Source: Ottowia sp. (lineage in GTDB: Bacteria > Pseudomonadota > Gammaproteobacteria > Burkholderiales > Burkholderiaceae_C). From it: a stretch of 64,000 nucleotides of DNA. The notes beneath the pieces are model-generated. The model was not told where the DNA came from and did no database searches. It saw only the letters and a program-made list of their open reading frames with translations. The translations under genes were made by a program, and so were the position numbers. Positions 7,953-17,507 of this stretch are shown piece by piece. The DNA lies in assembly GCF_016703145.1 (NCBI RefSeq), contig NZ_JADJCO010000005.1, forward strand, positions 124,001-188,000, written 5' to 3'. Each line of letters begins with the position of its first letter. Position 1 is the first letter of the stretch.

Positions 7953-8963
7953 GTGACCCTCATCCTCGCGCCCATGGAAGGGCTGCTCGACCACGGCCTG
8001 CGTGCCATCCTGACGCGGGTGGGCGGCGTGGACCGCTGCGTGTCGGAGTTCATCCGCGTCACCGACCAGTTGCTGCCCGCGCGCAGCTTCCTGCGCGTGG
8101 TGCCCGAGCTGCGCCACGGCAGCCGCACCGCCAGCGGCGTGCCCGTTCGCCCGCAGTTGCTGGGGTCCGACCCGGCTTGTCTGGCCGAGAACGCCGCTCA
8201 GCTGGCCGAACTGCGGCCGGCTGGGATCGACCTCAACTTCGGCTGCCCGGCCAAGACGGTGAACCGCCATCGCGGCGGCGCCGTGCTGCTGGACGAGCCG
8301 GAGCTGATCCACCGCATCGTCGCCGCCGTCCGGCGTGCCGTGCCGGCGCACGTCGCGGTGTCGGCCAAGATGCGCCTGGGCTACGAGGACGACGCGCGCA
8401 CGCTGGATTGCGCCCGCGCCATCGAGAGCGCCGGCGCCGGCGAGTTGGCCGTGCACGCGCGCACCAAGGCCCACGGCTACCGCCCGCCCGCGTACTGGGA
8501 ATCCATCGCCGGGGTGCGCGCCGCCGTGCGCCTGCCGGTGATCGCCAACGGCGACATCTGGAGCGTGGAGGACGCGCGCCGCTGCCGCGCCGTGACCGGC
8601 TGCGACGCGCTGATGCTGGGCCGTGGCATGGTGCGCAGCCCCGGGCTGGCGCGGGCCATCGCGGCGGCCCGACCCGGCGCGCCGGGCGGCGCGGCCGCGG
8701 CCGTCGCCGCCCTGCCATGGCGCGGCGTCGTGCCGCTGCTGGCCGATTTCTGGGCCGACGTCTGCGGCCGCGTCGAGCGGCGCCACCGTGCCGGCCGCCT
8801 GAAGCAGTGGCTGAACTACCTGCGCGTGGCCTACCCCGAGGCGCAGCAGGCCTTCGACGCACTGCGCGCCGTGCACGACCCGGCCGCCATCACGCCGTGG
8901 CTGGAGCGGCTGGCGCGCGAGACGCGCGCCGTGCCCGCCGACGCACTCCTTCTCATCGACTGA
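7953..8963 (+). CDS. dusC: tRNA-dihydrouridine(16) synthase
   Basis: This FMN-dependent enzyme reduces uridine to dihydrouridine in the tRNA D-loop. The GTG start at 7953 gives 336 residues. The start VTLILAPMEGLLDHGLRAIL and the VSEFIRVTDQLLP region match DusC, as opposed to DusA or DusB. The catalytic cysteine is in NFGCPAKTVN. HARTKAHGYRPPAYWESI and IANGDIWS complete the TIM barrel, and the helical RNA-binding domain ends the protein (RLKQWLNYLR). A GACAAT box at 7913-7918 is a possible -10 promoter element. The downstream DUF808 gene follows after 16 bp. Confidence 0.93.
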   Translation: MTLILAPMEGLLDHGLRAILTRVGGVDRCVSEFIRVTDQLLPARSFLRVVPELRHGSRTASGVPVRPQLLGSDPACLAENAAQLAELRPAGIDLNFGCPAKTVNRHRGGAVLLDEPELIHRIVAAVRRAVPAHVAVSAKMRLGYEDDARTLDCARAIESAGAGELAVHARTKAHGYRPPAYWESIAGVRAAVRLPVIANGDIWSVEDARRCRAVTGCDALMLGRGMVRSPGLARAIAAARPGAPGGAAAAVAALPWRGVVPLLADFWADVCGRVERRHRAGRLKQWLNYLRVAYPEAQQAFDALRAVHDPAAITPWLERLARETRAVPADALLLID

Positions 8964-8979
8964 CCCCAGGAACACCCAC

Positions 8980-9954
<975 letters not shown>

Positions 9955-9985
9955 GATCCGCGCAGGCCTGCGTGGCCCGCTGTGG

Positions 9986-11258
9986 TCAGAAGGCGCTGGC
10001 CATGGGCGCTGGTTCCGGCAGGGAGAGCGCGCCATTGGCCTTGAGCGCCTGCAGCTCGTCGTCGGACAGCTTGAGCAACTGCTGCAGCACCTCGCGCGTG
10101 CCTTCGCCCAGCGTGGGCGGGGCGTGGCGGATCGGCAGGCGCTGGCCGTCCAGGCGGTAGGGCGGCGCGAACACGTTGGTGCTGCCGGCCACCGGGTGCG
10201 GCCACTGCTCCACCAGCCCGCCCTGGCGGGTGCGCTCGCTGGTGAGGGCCTCGTGCAGGCCCGCCACCTCGCCGCAGGGGATGCCGCAGGCGGTCATGCG
10301 CTGGAGCAGCAGCGCGCGCGGCAAGCTGGCGATGGCGGCCTTGAGCATGGGGACCACCTCCAGCCGGTTGCGGGCTCGCTCGACGTTGGTGGCGTAGCGC
10401 GGGTCTTCCACGATGTCAGGGCGTTCGATCACCTCGCGGCAGAACTTCTCGAACTGGCTGTTGTTGCCCACCGCGATGATGAGCGGGCCGTCGGCGGCGT
10501 CGAACATGCCGTAGGGCACGATGGACGGGTGGGCATTGCCGAAGCGGGGCGGGTCCTCGCCCATCACCAGGGCGTCCAGGCCGTAGTAGCCGGTGATCAT
10601 CAGGCCGCAGTCGTACAGCGCCATCTCGATCAGGCGGCCCTTGCCGGTGCGCTCGCGGCTGGAACAGGGCCGCCAGCACGGCCTGGGCGGCGTACATGCC
10701 GGTCATCAGGTCCACCACCGCCACGCCGAACTTCAGCGGCGGCGTGTTCGCCTCGCCGTTCAAGGCCATCAGCCCGGCCTCGGCCTGGATCACCAGGTCG
10801 TAGCCGGGGCGCTTGGCCTCGGGGCCCGAGCTGTTGTAGCCGGCGACGGCGCAGTAGATGAGGTCGGGCTTGAGCGCGCGCAGTTGCTCGTAGCCCACGC
10901 CCAGCTTCTCGGCGCCGCCGGTCTTGAAGTTGTGCACCACCACGTCGCACTGCGGCACCAGCTCGCGGATCAGCTTCAGGCCGTCGGGCTTCTGCAGGTC
11001 GATGGTGATGGACCGCTTGTTGCGGTTCATGCTGCTGTAGTAGGTGGTCTCGGTCTTGCCGATGCGCAGGCCCCAGTCGCGTGTGTCGTCGCCGCGGCCG
11101 GGGTGCTCCACCTTGATGACTTCGGCGCCGAAATCGGCCAGCACCATGGCGCACATGGGGCCGGCGAACACGCGCGAGAGGTCGAGCACGCGCACGCCTT
11201 GCAGGGGAAGGCCGGCGTTCGCGCCGGGCGGCGGGGTGGAAGCAGGGTTGGTGGTCAT
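9986..11258 (-). pseudogene. CaiB/BaiF-type CoA-transferase, apparent frameshift
   Basis: Class III CoA-transferases move CoA between acids through a catalytic aspartate. The N-terminal part (start MTTNPAST at 11258, ribosome-binding site AAAGGAGA) carries GVRVLDLSRVFAGPMCAMVL and the active-site region VVDLMTGMYAAQAVLAALF. After that point the frame becomes nonsense. The family sequence continues one frame away with RERTGKGRLIEMALYDCGLM down to the stop at 9986. Removing one C near 10655-10662 would restore one continuous protein of about 420 residues. Everything else is intact, so this is either a recent single-base mutation or a sequencing error. Confidence 0.85.
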
Positions 11259-11329
11259 GTGTGTCGTCTCCTTTTGTTTTGCGAGGCTATCAGCTATCTG
11301 GCCCCTCGCGCGGCCGCACAAAAAAGCTA

Positions 11330-11392
11330 ATGATGTTTTCGGGGTCTACCCCGCGTGGAAAAAGCGATGGAAGCTATTGAATTGATAGTATA
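11330..11392 (+). repeat. Family A dispersed repeat, copy A3 (degenerate)
   Basis: The stretch ATGATGTTTTCGGGG with CCCCGCGTGG and GGAAGCTATTGAATTGATAG keeps the family A framework but has drifted in the middle. It fills the gap between the CoA-transferase start region and the stop of the NUDIX gene. Confidence 0.6.
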
Positions 11393-11393
11393 T

Positions 11394-12281
11394 TCACCCG
11401 CCTTCCAGCAGGGCGTCGAAGCCCTGCGGCGGCTCGAAGCGCTGGTTGCGCCAGACCACGCGCGTGGGCACCGGGTCGGGCAGGGCGCGCTCGCGCACCG
11501 GATGGCCGGGGTCGCCGGGGTAGCACAGGGTGCGCGTGCCCTCGTTCTCGATCGACTCGGGCTGGATCAGCGGCGGCCGGCGGCGGCGCGCGTCGGCCAT
11601 GGCCTGCGCCACGTCGGCGTAGGCCAGCAGATGCATCAGGCTGATGATCTGCGGGGGCGCCAGGTCGATCTCGTGCTGGCGGTACTGCCTCAACGCGGCC
11701 CGCGGGGTGAGCCAGCGCGCCTCGGTCACCTCGACATCGTCGTGCCGCGCTTCCTGCGCGTGCGGCGCGGCGGCCAGGAAGAAGCGCGTGTCGAAGCGCC
11801 GGTTCATCAGCGACGGGCGGCGCGGCGTGATCCAGCGCGACCAGGGCGCGAGATCCTGGGTGTCCAGCCGCAGCTCGTGCCGCGCCAAAAGCTCGCCGAA
11901 CGCCTGGCGGCGGTCCGCGGCGCTCCAGGCCAGGGGTGGCACGGCGCCCGCGCGGCGCGCGTAGAGCACGCCCGATTCCTCGAACGCTTCGCGCACGGCG
12001 GCGACGTAGAAGGCGGCGGCCAGTTCCAGGGCGAGGTCTGGCTCGTTCAGCAGCGGCTGCAACTCGGCCGGGGCGCGGTCCAGCCGCGCCAGCACGTCGG
12101 CCCCGCCGTCGGCCGCATCCACCTTGCCGCCGGGAAACACGTAGGCGCCGCCCAGCACGGCCGAATCGGCGTGGCGGCGCATCAGCAGCACTTCGAGCCC
12201 GTCGCCGCCATCGCGCAGCATGACCACGCTGGCGGCGTCGCGCGGCGGGGTGTCGATGACGAGGTCGTGGTTGAGTTCCAT
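11394..12281 (-). CDS. NUDIX hydrolase (NUDT8/NUDT19-like)
   Basis: NUDIX enzymes hydrolyse nucleoside diphosphates linked to another moiety, such as CoA or ADP-ribose. The Nudix box is split: FPGGKVDAAD near the N-terminus and REAFEESGVLYAR about 55 residues later. This long insertion is typical of the NUDT8/NUDT19 group, whose known members act on CoA derivatives. The 295-residue start MELNHDLVIDTPP at 12281 is preferred over the ATG nine bases upstream, because a CACAAT promoter-like box overlaps that upstream ATG. Exact substrate unknown. Confidence 0.85.
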   Translation of the reverse strand: MELNHDLVIDTPPRDAASVVMLRDGGDGLEVLLMRRHADSAVLGGAYVFPGGKVDAADGGADVLARLDRAPAELQPLLNEPDLALELAAAFYVAAVREAFEESGVLYARRAGAVPPLAWSAADRRQAFGELLARHELRLDTQDLAPWSRWITPRRPSLMNRRFDTRFFLAAAPHAQEARHDDVEVTEARWLTPRAALRQYRQHEIDLAPPQIISLMHLLAYADVAQAMADARRRRPPLIQPESIENEGTRTLCYPGDPGHPVRERALPDPVPTRVVWRNQRFEPPQGFDALLEGG

Positions 12282-12294
12282 CGCCGCCATTGTG
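12282..12294 (-). promoter_or_regulatory. Leaderless-type -10 element of the NUDIX gene
   Basis: On the minus strand CACAAT (ACAAT at 12293-12289) is followed by exactly seven bases and then ATG. The same spacing occurs at three other genes in this window. Confidence 0.5.
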
Positions 12295-12395
12295 GGGCAG
12301 GCCGGGGCGGTGGCCTGTCCGCCCGGCAACAGGGCCCGGCGAGCGGCTGCATTAAAGTGCGGGCCGCGAACCGACTACAAGGAGAGAAGCAAAGC

Positions 12396-13307
12396 ATGGA
12401 CAAGATCGATTTTTCCGGCCGCGTGGCCATCGTCACCGGCGCCGGCGGCGGCCTGGGCCGGCTGCACGCCCTGGGGCTGGCCGAGCGCGGCGCCAAGGTG
12501 CTGGTCAACGACCTGGGCGGCGCGGTGGATGGCAGCGGCGGCTCGGCCACTGCGGCGCAGAAAGTGGCCGACGAGATCCGGGTCCTCGGCGGCGAGGCGA
12601 TCGCCAACGGCGCCTCGGTGACCGACTTCGCCGCCGTGCAAGCCATGGTGCGGCAGGCAGTGGACGCCTGGGGCCGCGTGGACGTGCTGGTCAACAACGC
12701 CGGCATCCTGCGCGACAAGTCCTTCGGCAAGATGGACATGGCGGACTTCGACCTCGTCGTCCAGGTCCACCTGATGGGCGCGGCCCACTGCTGCAAGGCC
12801 GTGTGGCCGCACATGGTGGCGCAGAAGTACGGCCGCATCGTTATGACCACCTCGTCCACCGGCCTGTACGGCAACTTCGGCCAAGCCAACTACGGCGCCG
12901 CCAAGCTGGCGCAGGTGGGGCTGATGCAGACGCTGGCCATCGAGGGCGCCAAGCACGGCATCCACGCCAACGCCCTGGCGCCCACCGCCGCCACGCGCAT
13001 GACCGAGGGCCTGATGCCCGAGGAGGTGCTGGCCGCGCTGAAGCCCGAGGCCGTGGTGCCGGCCATGCTGGTGCTGGCCAGCGAGCAGGCGCCCAGCCGC
13101 ACCATCCTGTGCGCCGGCGCGGGCACCTACGAGGCCGCGCACGTCACCCTTACGCGCGGCCTGCACCTGGGCCTGACGCCCGACACGCCCGAGCGCCTGC
13201 TGGCGGCGCTGTCCCAGGTCACCGACCGTACCGGCGAGACCGTGCCGGGCAGCGGCGCGGCGCAGGGCGACAACGAGGTGCGGCAGGCGCTGGCGGCCCG
13301 GCGCTGA
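12396..13307 (+). CDS. SDR-family 3-hydroxyacyl-CoA dehydrogenase-like protein
   Basis: A 303-residue NAD-dependent oxidoreductase with TGAGGGLGRLHAL at about residue 13, NNAG near 96 and the catalytic YGAAK near 166. The start MDKIDFSGRVAIVTGAGGG and the VNDLGGAVDGSGGS loop match the N-terminal (3R)-hydroxyacyl-CoA dehydrogenase domain of peroxisomal multifunctional enzyme 2. A fatty-acyl or aromatic-acid CoA substrate is therefore likely. The start is fixed by AAGGAGAG eight bases upstream. The nearby CoA-transferase and NUDIX genes fit a loose CoA-metabolism neighbourhood, but they are on the other strand. Confidence 0.88.
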   Translation: MDKIDFSGRVAIVTGAGGGLGRLHALGLAERGAKVLVNDLGGAVDGSGGSATAAQKVADEIRVLGGEAIANGASVTDFAAVQAMVRQAVDAWGRVDVLVNNAGILRDKSFGKMDMADFDLVVQVHLMGAAHCCKAVWPHMVAQKYGRIVMTTSSTGLYGNFGQANYGAAKLAQVGLMQTLAIEGAKHGIHANALAPTAATRMTEGLMPEEVLAALKPEAVVPAMLVLASEQAPSRTILCAGAGTYEAAHVTLTRGLHLGLTPDTPERLLAALSQVTDRTGETVPGSGAAQGDNEVRQALAARR

Positions 13308-13395
13308 CCGCCCCCCGCGGACCTTTGAGCCCGCGCAAACCAGAGATTTCCGCCTGTGATACCGTCCGCGTCCCCCCTGCTCCAGAGGACATGAC

Positions 13396-14958
13396 ATGAA
13401 GACGCTGACGGACCGGCTCGCCGCCCTGACGCCGCAGCGGCTGCGGGGCATCGGCCGCGGCATCGAGAAGGAAAGCCTGCGCGCCCAGCCCGACGGATGG
13501 CTCGCGCTCACGCCGCACCCGGCCGCGCTGGGCTCGCCCCTGACGCACCCGCACATCACCACCGACTTCAGCGAATCGCAGCTGGAGCTGGTCACCGGCG
13601 TGCACGGTGACGTCGGCGCCTGCCTGGCCGAGCTGGGCCGCATCCATCAGGTGGTTTGCCACGAACTGGCCGCGGCCGGCGACGAGATGATGTGGGCGTC
13701 CAGCATGCCGTGCGGGCTGCCGCCGGACGAGATGATCCCGCTGGGCTTCTACGGCACCTCCAACGTGGCGCGCGCCAAGAGCGTTTACCGCATGGGCCTG
13801 GGGCATCGCTACGGCCGGCGCATGCAGACCATCTCGGGCATCCACTACAACTGGTCGCTGCCCGGCGTGGGCAGCGAGGCGTACTTCGGCCTGATCCGCA
13901 ACTTCCGCCGCCACGCCTTTTTGCTGCTGCTGCTGTTCGGCGCCTCGCCGGCGGTCTGCTCCAACTTCGTCGAGGGACGCCGGCACGAGTTGCAGCCCCT
14001 GGGCGAGCACACCATGCACCTGCCCTGGGCCACGTCGCTGCGCATGGGGCGCCTGGGCTACCAGAGCGACGCGCAGGCCTCGCTGGCCGTCAGCTACAAC
14101 AACCTGGAGAGCTACGCCGATTCGCTGGAGGAGGCGTTGACGCAGCCGTACCCCGCCTACGAAGCCATCGGCCTCCAGAACCCCGGCGGCGACTACAACC
14201 AGCTCGCCACCACGCTGCTGCAGATCGAGAACGAGTTCTACGGCACCATCCGTCCCAAGCGCGTGATCCGTCCCGGCGAGCGCCCGCTGCACGCGCTGCG
14301 CGAGCGTGGCGTCGAGTACGTCGAGGTGCGGCTGATGGACCTGGACCCTTTCGAGCCGCTCGGCATCCGCGCCGGAACGGCGCGCTTTCTCGACCTGTTC
14401 CTGCTGCACTGCCTGCTGGCCGACAGCCCGCCCGACACGCCGCGGGAGATCGCCGCGCTCAAGCAGAACCAGCACCTTACCGCCGCGCGCGGCCGCGAGC
14501 ACGGCCTGCGGCTGGAGCGGGACGGCCGGCAGGTGCCGCTGGCCGACTGGGCGAGCGAGATCGTGGCTCAGCTCGGCCCCATCGCCGCCGCCATGGACGC
14601 GGTGGACGGCGGCAGTGAACACGCGCAAGCCCTGGCCGCCGCCCAGGCCGCGCTCGACGCCCCCGAGCGCCTGCCTTCGGCGCGCGTGCTGCGCGCCGTG
14701 CAGCACGACCACGGCGGCAGCTTCATCGACTTCGTGCGCGAGCGCTCGCTGGCCACCCGCCGCGAGCTGCTGGCGCTGCCGTACCCGGCCGACCTGAAGG
14801 CGCGCTTCGACGCCCTGGCCGCCGAGTCGGTGGCCGAGCAGAAGCGCATCGAGGCCCACGACAGCGTGCCGTTCGAGACCTACCGGCGCGAATACACATC
14901 GCCCGAGCGGCTGGGCCCGGGGCGCGGCGCGGTCATGGCCGGCAGCGTGTCGGTGTGA
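13396..14958 (+). CDS. gshA: Glutamate-cysteine ligase
   Basis: This enzyme catalyses the first, ATP-dependent step of glutathione synthesis, joining L-glutamate and L-cysteine. The 520-residue length fits the proteobacterial class 1 enzyme. Motifs seen are GIEKESLR near the N-terminus, ITTDFSESQLELVTG, SSMPCGLPPDEMIPLGFYG, SGIHYNWSLP and the later EYVEVRLMDLDPFEPLGI. The ATG follows AGAGGAC. It lies 88 bp after the SDR gene. gshB is not in the window. Confidence 0.96.
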   Translation: MKTLTDRLAALTPQRLRGIGRGIEKESLRAQPDGWLALTPHPAALGSPLTHPHITTDFSESQLELVTGVHGDVGACLAELGRIHQVVCHELAAAGDEMMWASSMPCGLPPDEMIPLGFYGTSNVARAKSVYRMGLGHRYGRRMQTISGIHYNWSLPGVGSEAYFGLIRNFRRHAFLLLLLFGASPAVCSNFVEGRRHELQPLGEHTMHLPWATSLRMGRLGYQSDAQASLAVSYNNLESYADSLEEALTQPYPAYEAIGLQNPGGDYNQLATTLLQIENEFYGTIRPKRVIRPGERPLHALRERGVEYVEVRLMDLDPFEPLGIRAGTARFLDLFLLHCLLADSPPDTPREIAALKQNQHLTAARGREHGLRLERDGRQVPLADWASEIVAQLGPIAAAMDAVDGGSEHAQALAAAQAALDAPERLPSARVLRAVQHDHGGSFIDFVRERSLATRRELLALPYPADLKARFDALAAESVAEQKRIEAHDSVPFETYRREYTSPERLGPGRGAVMAGSVSV

Positions 14959-14973
14959 GCGCCTTGGTCAACT

Positions 14974-15040
14974 GATTTTGAATGAAAATAGGTCCTGGCC
15001 CGCATGGGTATTGCGTCAGAAGCTATTAAATAGAGAGCAA
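14974..15040 (+). repeat. Family A dispersed repeat, copy A4
   Basis: A well-preserved forward copy: GATTTTGAATGAAAATAGG, then CCTGGCCCGCATGGGTATTG and CAGAAGCTATTAAATAGAG. It lies just after the gshA stop codon. Confidence 0.8.
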
Positions 15041-15092
15041 CTGACGCGGTGAAGCGATGCCTTGAAGGCGCGATGCCCACGCACTGATGGGG

Positions 15093-15133
15093 CCAAGACA
15101 AACGGCACGCCGATGGCGTGCCGTTTGTCTTGG
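15093..15133. terminator. Bidirectional hairpin terminator, 19-bp perfect stem
   Basis: CCAAGACAAACGGCACGCC at 15093-15111 is the exact reverse complement of 15115-15133 with a 3-base loop. It sits between the converging gshA and ComEA-like genes and is symmetrical, so it can act for both. It has no separate U-tract beyond the GTTTGTCTT inside the stem. Confidence 0.75.
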
Positions 15134-15162
15134 CGGGCAGGCCGCCCGGCCCGCGCGGGTGC

Positions 15163-15528
15163 CTATGACTTGGCGGCGGCCGAAGCCTTGTCGGCCGGCT
15201 TGGCCGCCGCTTTCTCCTTCTTGGGCTTGGCGGGCGCTTTCTCCGTCGTGGCCGGGGCGCCGGTGTAGGCCGCGCCGTTGACGGTCAGGCCCGCGGCCGA
15301 GAACCGCGCGGAACTCTTGTTGCCCATGCCCTTGACCCGGCTGATCAGGTCACCCCAATCCTTGAAGTCGCCCTTCTTGCGCTCCTTGATGATCTTGCCC
15401 GACAGGCTCGGGCCGATGCCCTTGATGCCATCGAGATCGGCGGCGCTGGCGCTGTTGACCTCCACCGCGGCGAACGACGCGGCCGCATAGAACAGCATGG
15501 CCAGGATGGTCAGAAGTTTCTTGAGCAT
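15163..15528 (-). CDS. ComEA-like helix-hairpin-helix DNA-binding protein
   Basis: The 121-residue exported protein has a signal peptide, MLKKLLTILAMLFYAAASFA. A short helix-hairpin-helix domain follows: VNSASAADLDGIKGIGPSLS and then GDFKDWGDLISRVKGMG. This is the ComEA-type fold that binds DNA in the periplasm during natural transformation. The C-terminus is a lysine/alanine-rich tail. The start MLKK at 15528 is preferred over one six codons upstream because the signal peptide begins there. A competence role is inferred from the family. Confidence 0.85.
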   Translation of the reverse strand: MLKKLLTILAMLFYAAASFAAVEVNSASAADLDGIKGIGPSLSGKIIKERKKGDFKDWGDLISRVKGMGNKSSARFSAAGLTVNGAAYTGAPATTEKAPAKPKKEKAAAKPADKASAAAKS

Positions 15529-15624
15529 GGAACAGTTCCCTTTCATGGTCTTGGATGTGCCGGCGCAAGCCCGCCGGCGAGGCTTGCGTCGAAGTGTAAC
15601 GGCTTGCCGGCGGCGCGGGCGCCG

Positions 15625-16785
15625 TCACAGCTCCTCGATGCGGCGCGGGGGAAAACTCTCCCAGGCCTGGCAGCCCGGGCATTGCCAGAAGTAGCCCTGC
15701 GCCTCGAAGCCGCAGGCGGCGCAGCGGTAGCGCGCCAGCGGACGGGCCGCGTGGTCCACCGAGCGCTGCACCACGGGATGGGCGCCTTCCTGCGCGAAGG
15801 GCTCGTGGCCGAGCCAGCGCGCGGCGGCGATCAGGGACGGCTCCTGCGCCATGTGGCGCACGTAGCCTTCGCGCGCCTGCTGCATCGGCGTGCCGGTCAC
15901 GACCTCGGCCTGCACCAGGGCGTCGGCCACGTCGATGGAAGGCGTCGCGGCGTAGCTGCGCCGCAGCAGGTCGGTGGCCCGGGCCGTCTGGCCGCTGTCC
16001 TGGCCGATGCGCACCAGTTCGCTGGCCACCAGGGGCAGGGCTTGCGGGGCGTGCGGCTCCAGCCGGGCGAGCTGCTCGAACGCGCCGGCCATGTCGCCTT
16101 GCGCGGTCATCAGCCCGGCGAGCTGGATGCGCGGCCGGGCGGCGCCGGGGTTGTCGGCGATGGCTTGCTCGAGGAGTTGGCGCGCGGCGACGGGGTCCTT
16201 CTTCTTGTTCAGGGCATGGTCGGCCTGCTCGCACAGGTAGTGGGCCAGCCGGCCGGTGAAGTCGCCTTGGCCGGCTTGCTGCAGCCGCCGCGCCGTGTCG
16301 GCGGCCTGGGGCCAGTCGCGCGAGCGCTCGTGCAAGGCCAGCAGGGTCAGCCAGGCCTGCTCCTGGTAGCGCGTGCCTTCGAGTTTGCGCAGGGCATCCT
16401 CGGCGCGGTCGAGCAGGCCGGCCTTGAGGAAGTCCAGCGACAGCGCGTGCTGGGCGCGCTCGCGGTCGCTGTTGCTCAGGTCGGCGCGCGACAGCAGGTG
16501 CTCGTGCACGCGCACGGCACGCTCGTACTCGCCGCGGCGACGGAACAGGTTGCCGAGGGCGAAATGCAGCTCGGACGTGTCCGGATCCTTCTGCACCGCC
16601 TCGATGAAGGCGTCGATGGCCTGGTCTTGCTGCTCGTTGAGAAGGTAGTTCAGTCCCTTGAAGTAGGCCTTGGGCGCCTGGCGGTTCTCGATGCGCAACT
16701 GGCGCAGGTCCAGCCGCGAGGCCACCCAGCCGAGCGCGAAGGCGATCGGCAGGCCGAGCAGGATCCAGCCGAGGTCAAACTCCAT
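15625..16785 (-). CDS. lapB: Lipopolysaccharide assembly protein B
   Basis: LapB (YciM) is an inner-membrane-anchored protein facing the cytoplasm. In E. coli it works with FtsH to control LpxC levels and so lipopolysaccharide synthesis. The 386-residue protein begins with one membrane helix (LGWILLGLPIAFALGWVA). TPR repeats run through the middle, for example AYFKGLNYLLNEQQDQAIDA. It ends with a rubredoxin-like metal site, CAACG and CPGC. Its start overlaps the lapA end by 11 bp, so the two are coupled as in other proteobacteria. Confidence 0.95.
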   Translation of the reverse strand: MEFDLGWILLGLPIAFALGWVASRLDLRQLRIENRQAPKAYFKGLNYLLNEQQDQAIDAFIEAVQKDPDTSELHFALGNLFRRRGEYERAVRVHEHLLSRADLSNSDRERAQHALSLDFLKAGLLDRAEDALRKLEGTRYQEQAWLTLLALHERSRDWPQAADTARRLQQAGQGDFTGRLAHYLCEQADHALNKKKDPVAARQLLEQAIADNPGAARPRIQLAGLMTAQGDMAGAFEQLARLEPHAPQALPLVASELVRIGQDSGQTARATDLLRRSYAATPSIDVADALVQAEVVTGTPMQQAREGYVRHMAQEPSLIAAARWLGHEPFAQEGAHPVVQRSVDHAARPLARYRCAACGFEAQGYFWQCPGCQAWESFPPRRIEEL

Positions 16786-17077
16786 GCGGCGCGGGCGGAA
16801 TCAACGTGTCATCCAGCGGCAGGTGGCCGGAATCGGAGTCGGCGCCCTGGCGGCGGGCCGAACGGCGGGTCCACCAGCCCGGCAGCATGCCAAGCACGCC
16901 CACCACCAGGCCGAGCGTGAAGGCCGCCAGCACGATCAGCATCATGGGCGCGCGCCACTGATGTCCAAACAGGAGGTGCACGGTGGCGTCTTGCTGGTTG
17001 TTCAGCGCGAAGGCGAACAGGGCAAAAAAAATGGCTGCTTTCAGTATCCACTTCAGCAGCCGGGTGAGCTTGGTCAT
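16775..17077 (-). CDS. lapA: Lipopolysaccharide assembly protein A (DUF1049)
   Basis: A 100-residue inner-membrane protein with two hydrophobic segments, ILKAAIFFALFAFALNN and MMLIVLAAFTLGLVVGVLGM, and the family-typical NNQQDATVHLLFG between them. LapA acts with LapB in lipopolysaccharide assembly. It lies between ihfB and lapB in the rpsA-ihfB-lapA-lapB order known from proteobacteria. Confidence 0.93.
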   Translation of the reverse strand: MTKLTRLLKWILKAAIFFALFAFALNNQQDATVHLLFGHQWRAPMMLIVLAAFTLGLVVGVLGMLPGWWTRRSARRQGADSDSGHLPLDDTLIPPAPHGV

Positions 17078-17115
17078 GAATCCTCGTCGGGGTCGAGGAC
17101 GATTCTAGCGAGGGT

Positions 17116-17427
17116 TCAAGGTCCGGCGCTGCCGCCGGCATCGACCGGCTGCGCCCCCACGGCTTCGCGCAGGGCCTTGCCTGGTTTGAAGTGCGGCACG
17201 CGCCGCTCGGGAATGTGCACGCTCTCGCCAGTGCGCGGGTTGCGGCCCATGCGCGGCGGGCGGCGGTTGACGGAGAAGCTGCCAAAACCCCGGATCTCGA
17301 TGCGGTGCCCGCGCACCAGCGCGTCGCTCATCGCATCCAGGATGGTCTTGACGGCCGCGTCGGCGTCGCGCTGCGTGAGCTGGCCGAAGCGCTCGGCCAG
17401 CAATTCGACCAGGTCGGAACGGGTCAT
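17116..17427 (-). CDS. ihfB: Integration host factor subunit beta
   Basis: IHF is a heterodimer that bends DNA sharply at specific sites and assists transcription, replication and recombination. This 103-residue subunit has the typical MTRSDLVELLAERFGQL start, IEIRGFGSFSVNRRPPRMGR and the DNA-intercalating arm RNPRTGESVHIPERRVPHFK. The last dozen residues (GAQPVDAGGSAGP) are a short low-complexity extension. It lies 80 bp downstream of rpsA. Confidence 0.96.
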   Translation of the reverse strand: MTRSDLVELLAERFGQLTQRDADAAVKTILDAMSDALVRGHRIEIRGFGSFSVNRRPPRMGRNPRTGESVHIPERRVPHFKPGKALREAVGAQPVDAGGSAGP

Positions 17428-17507
17428 CGGCAGCGTTGAGCATCCTGCGTTCCGCGTTTTGCGTGATTTTCACGCTCGACGCTTGACGCAAGACGCCCAA
17501 CCTCTCC

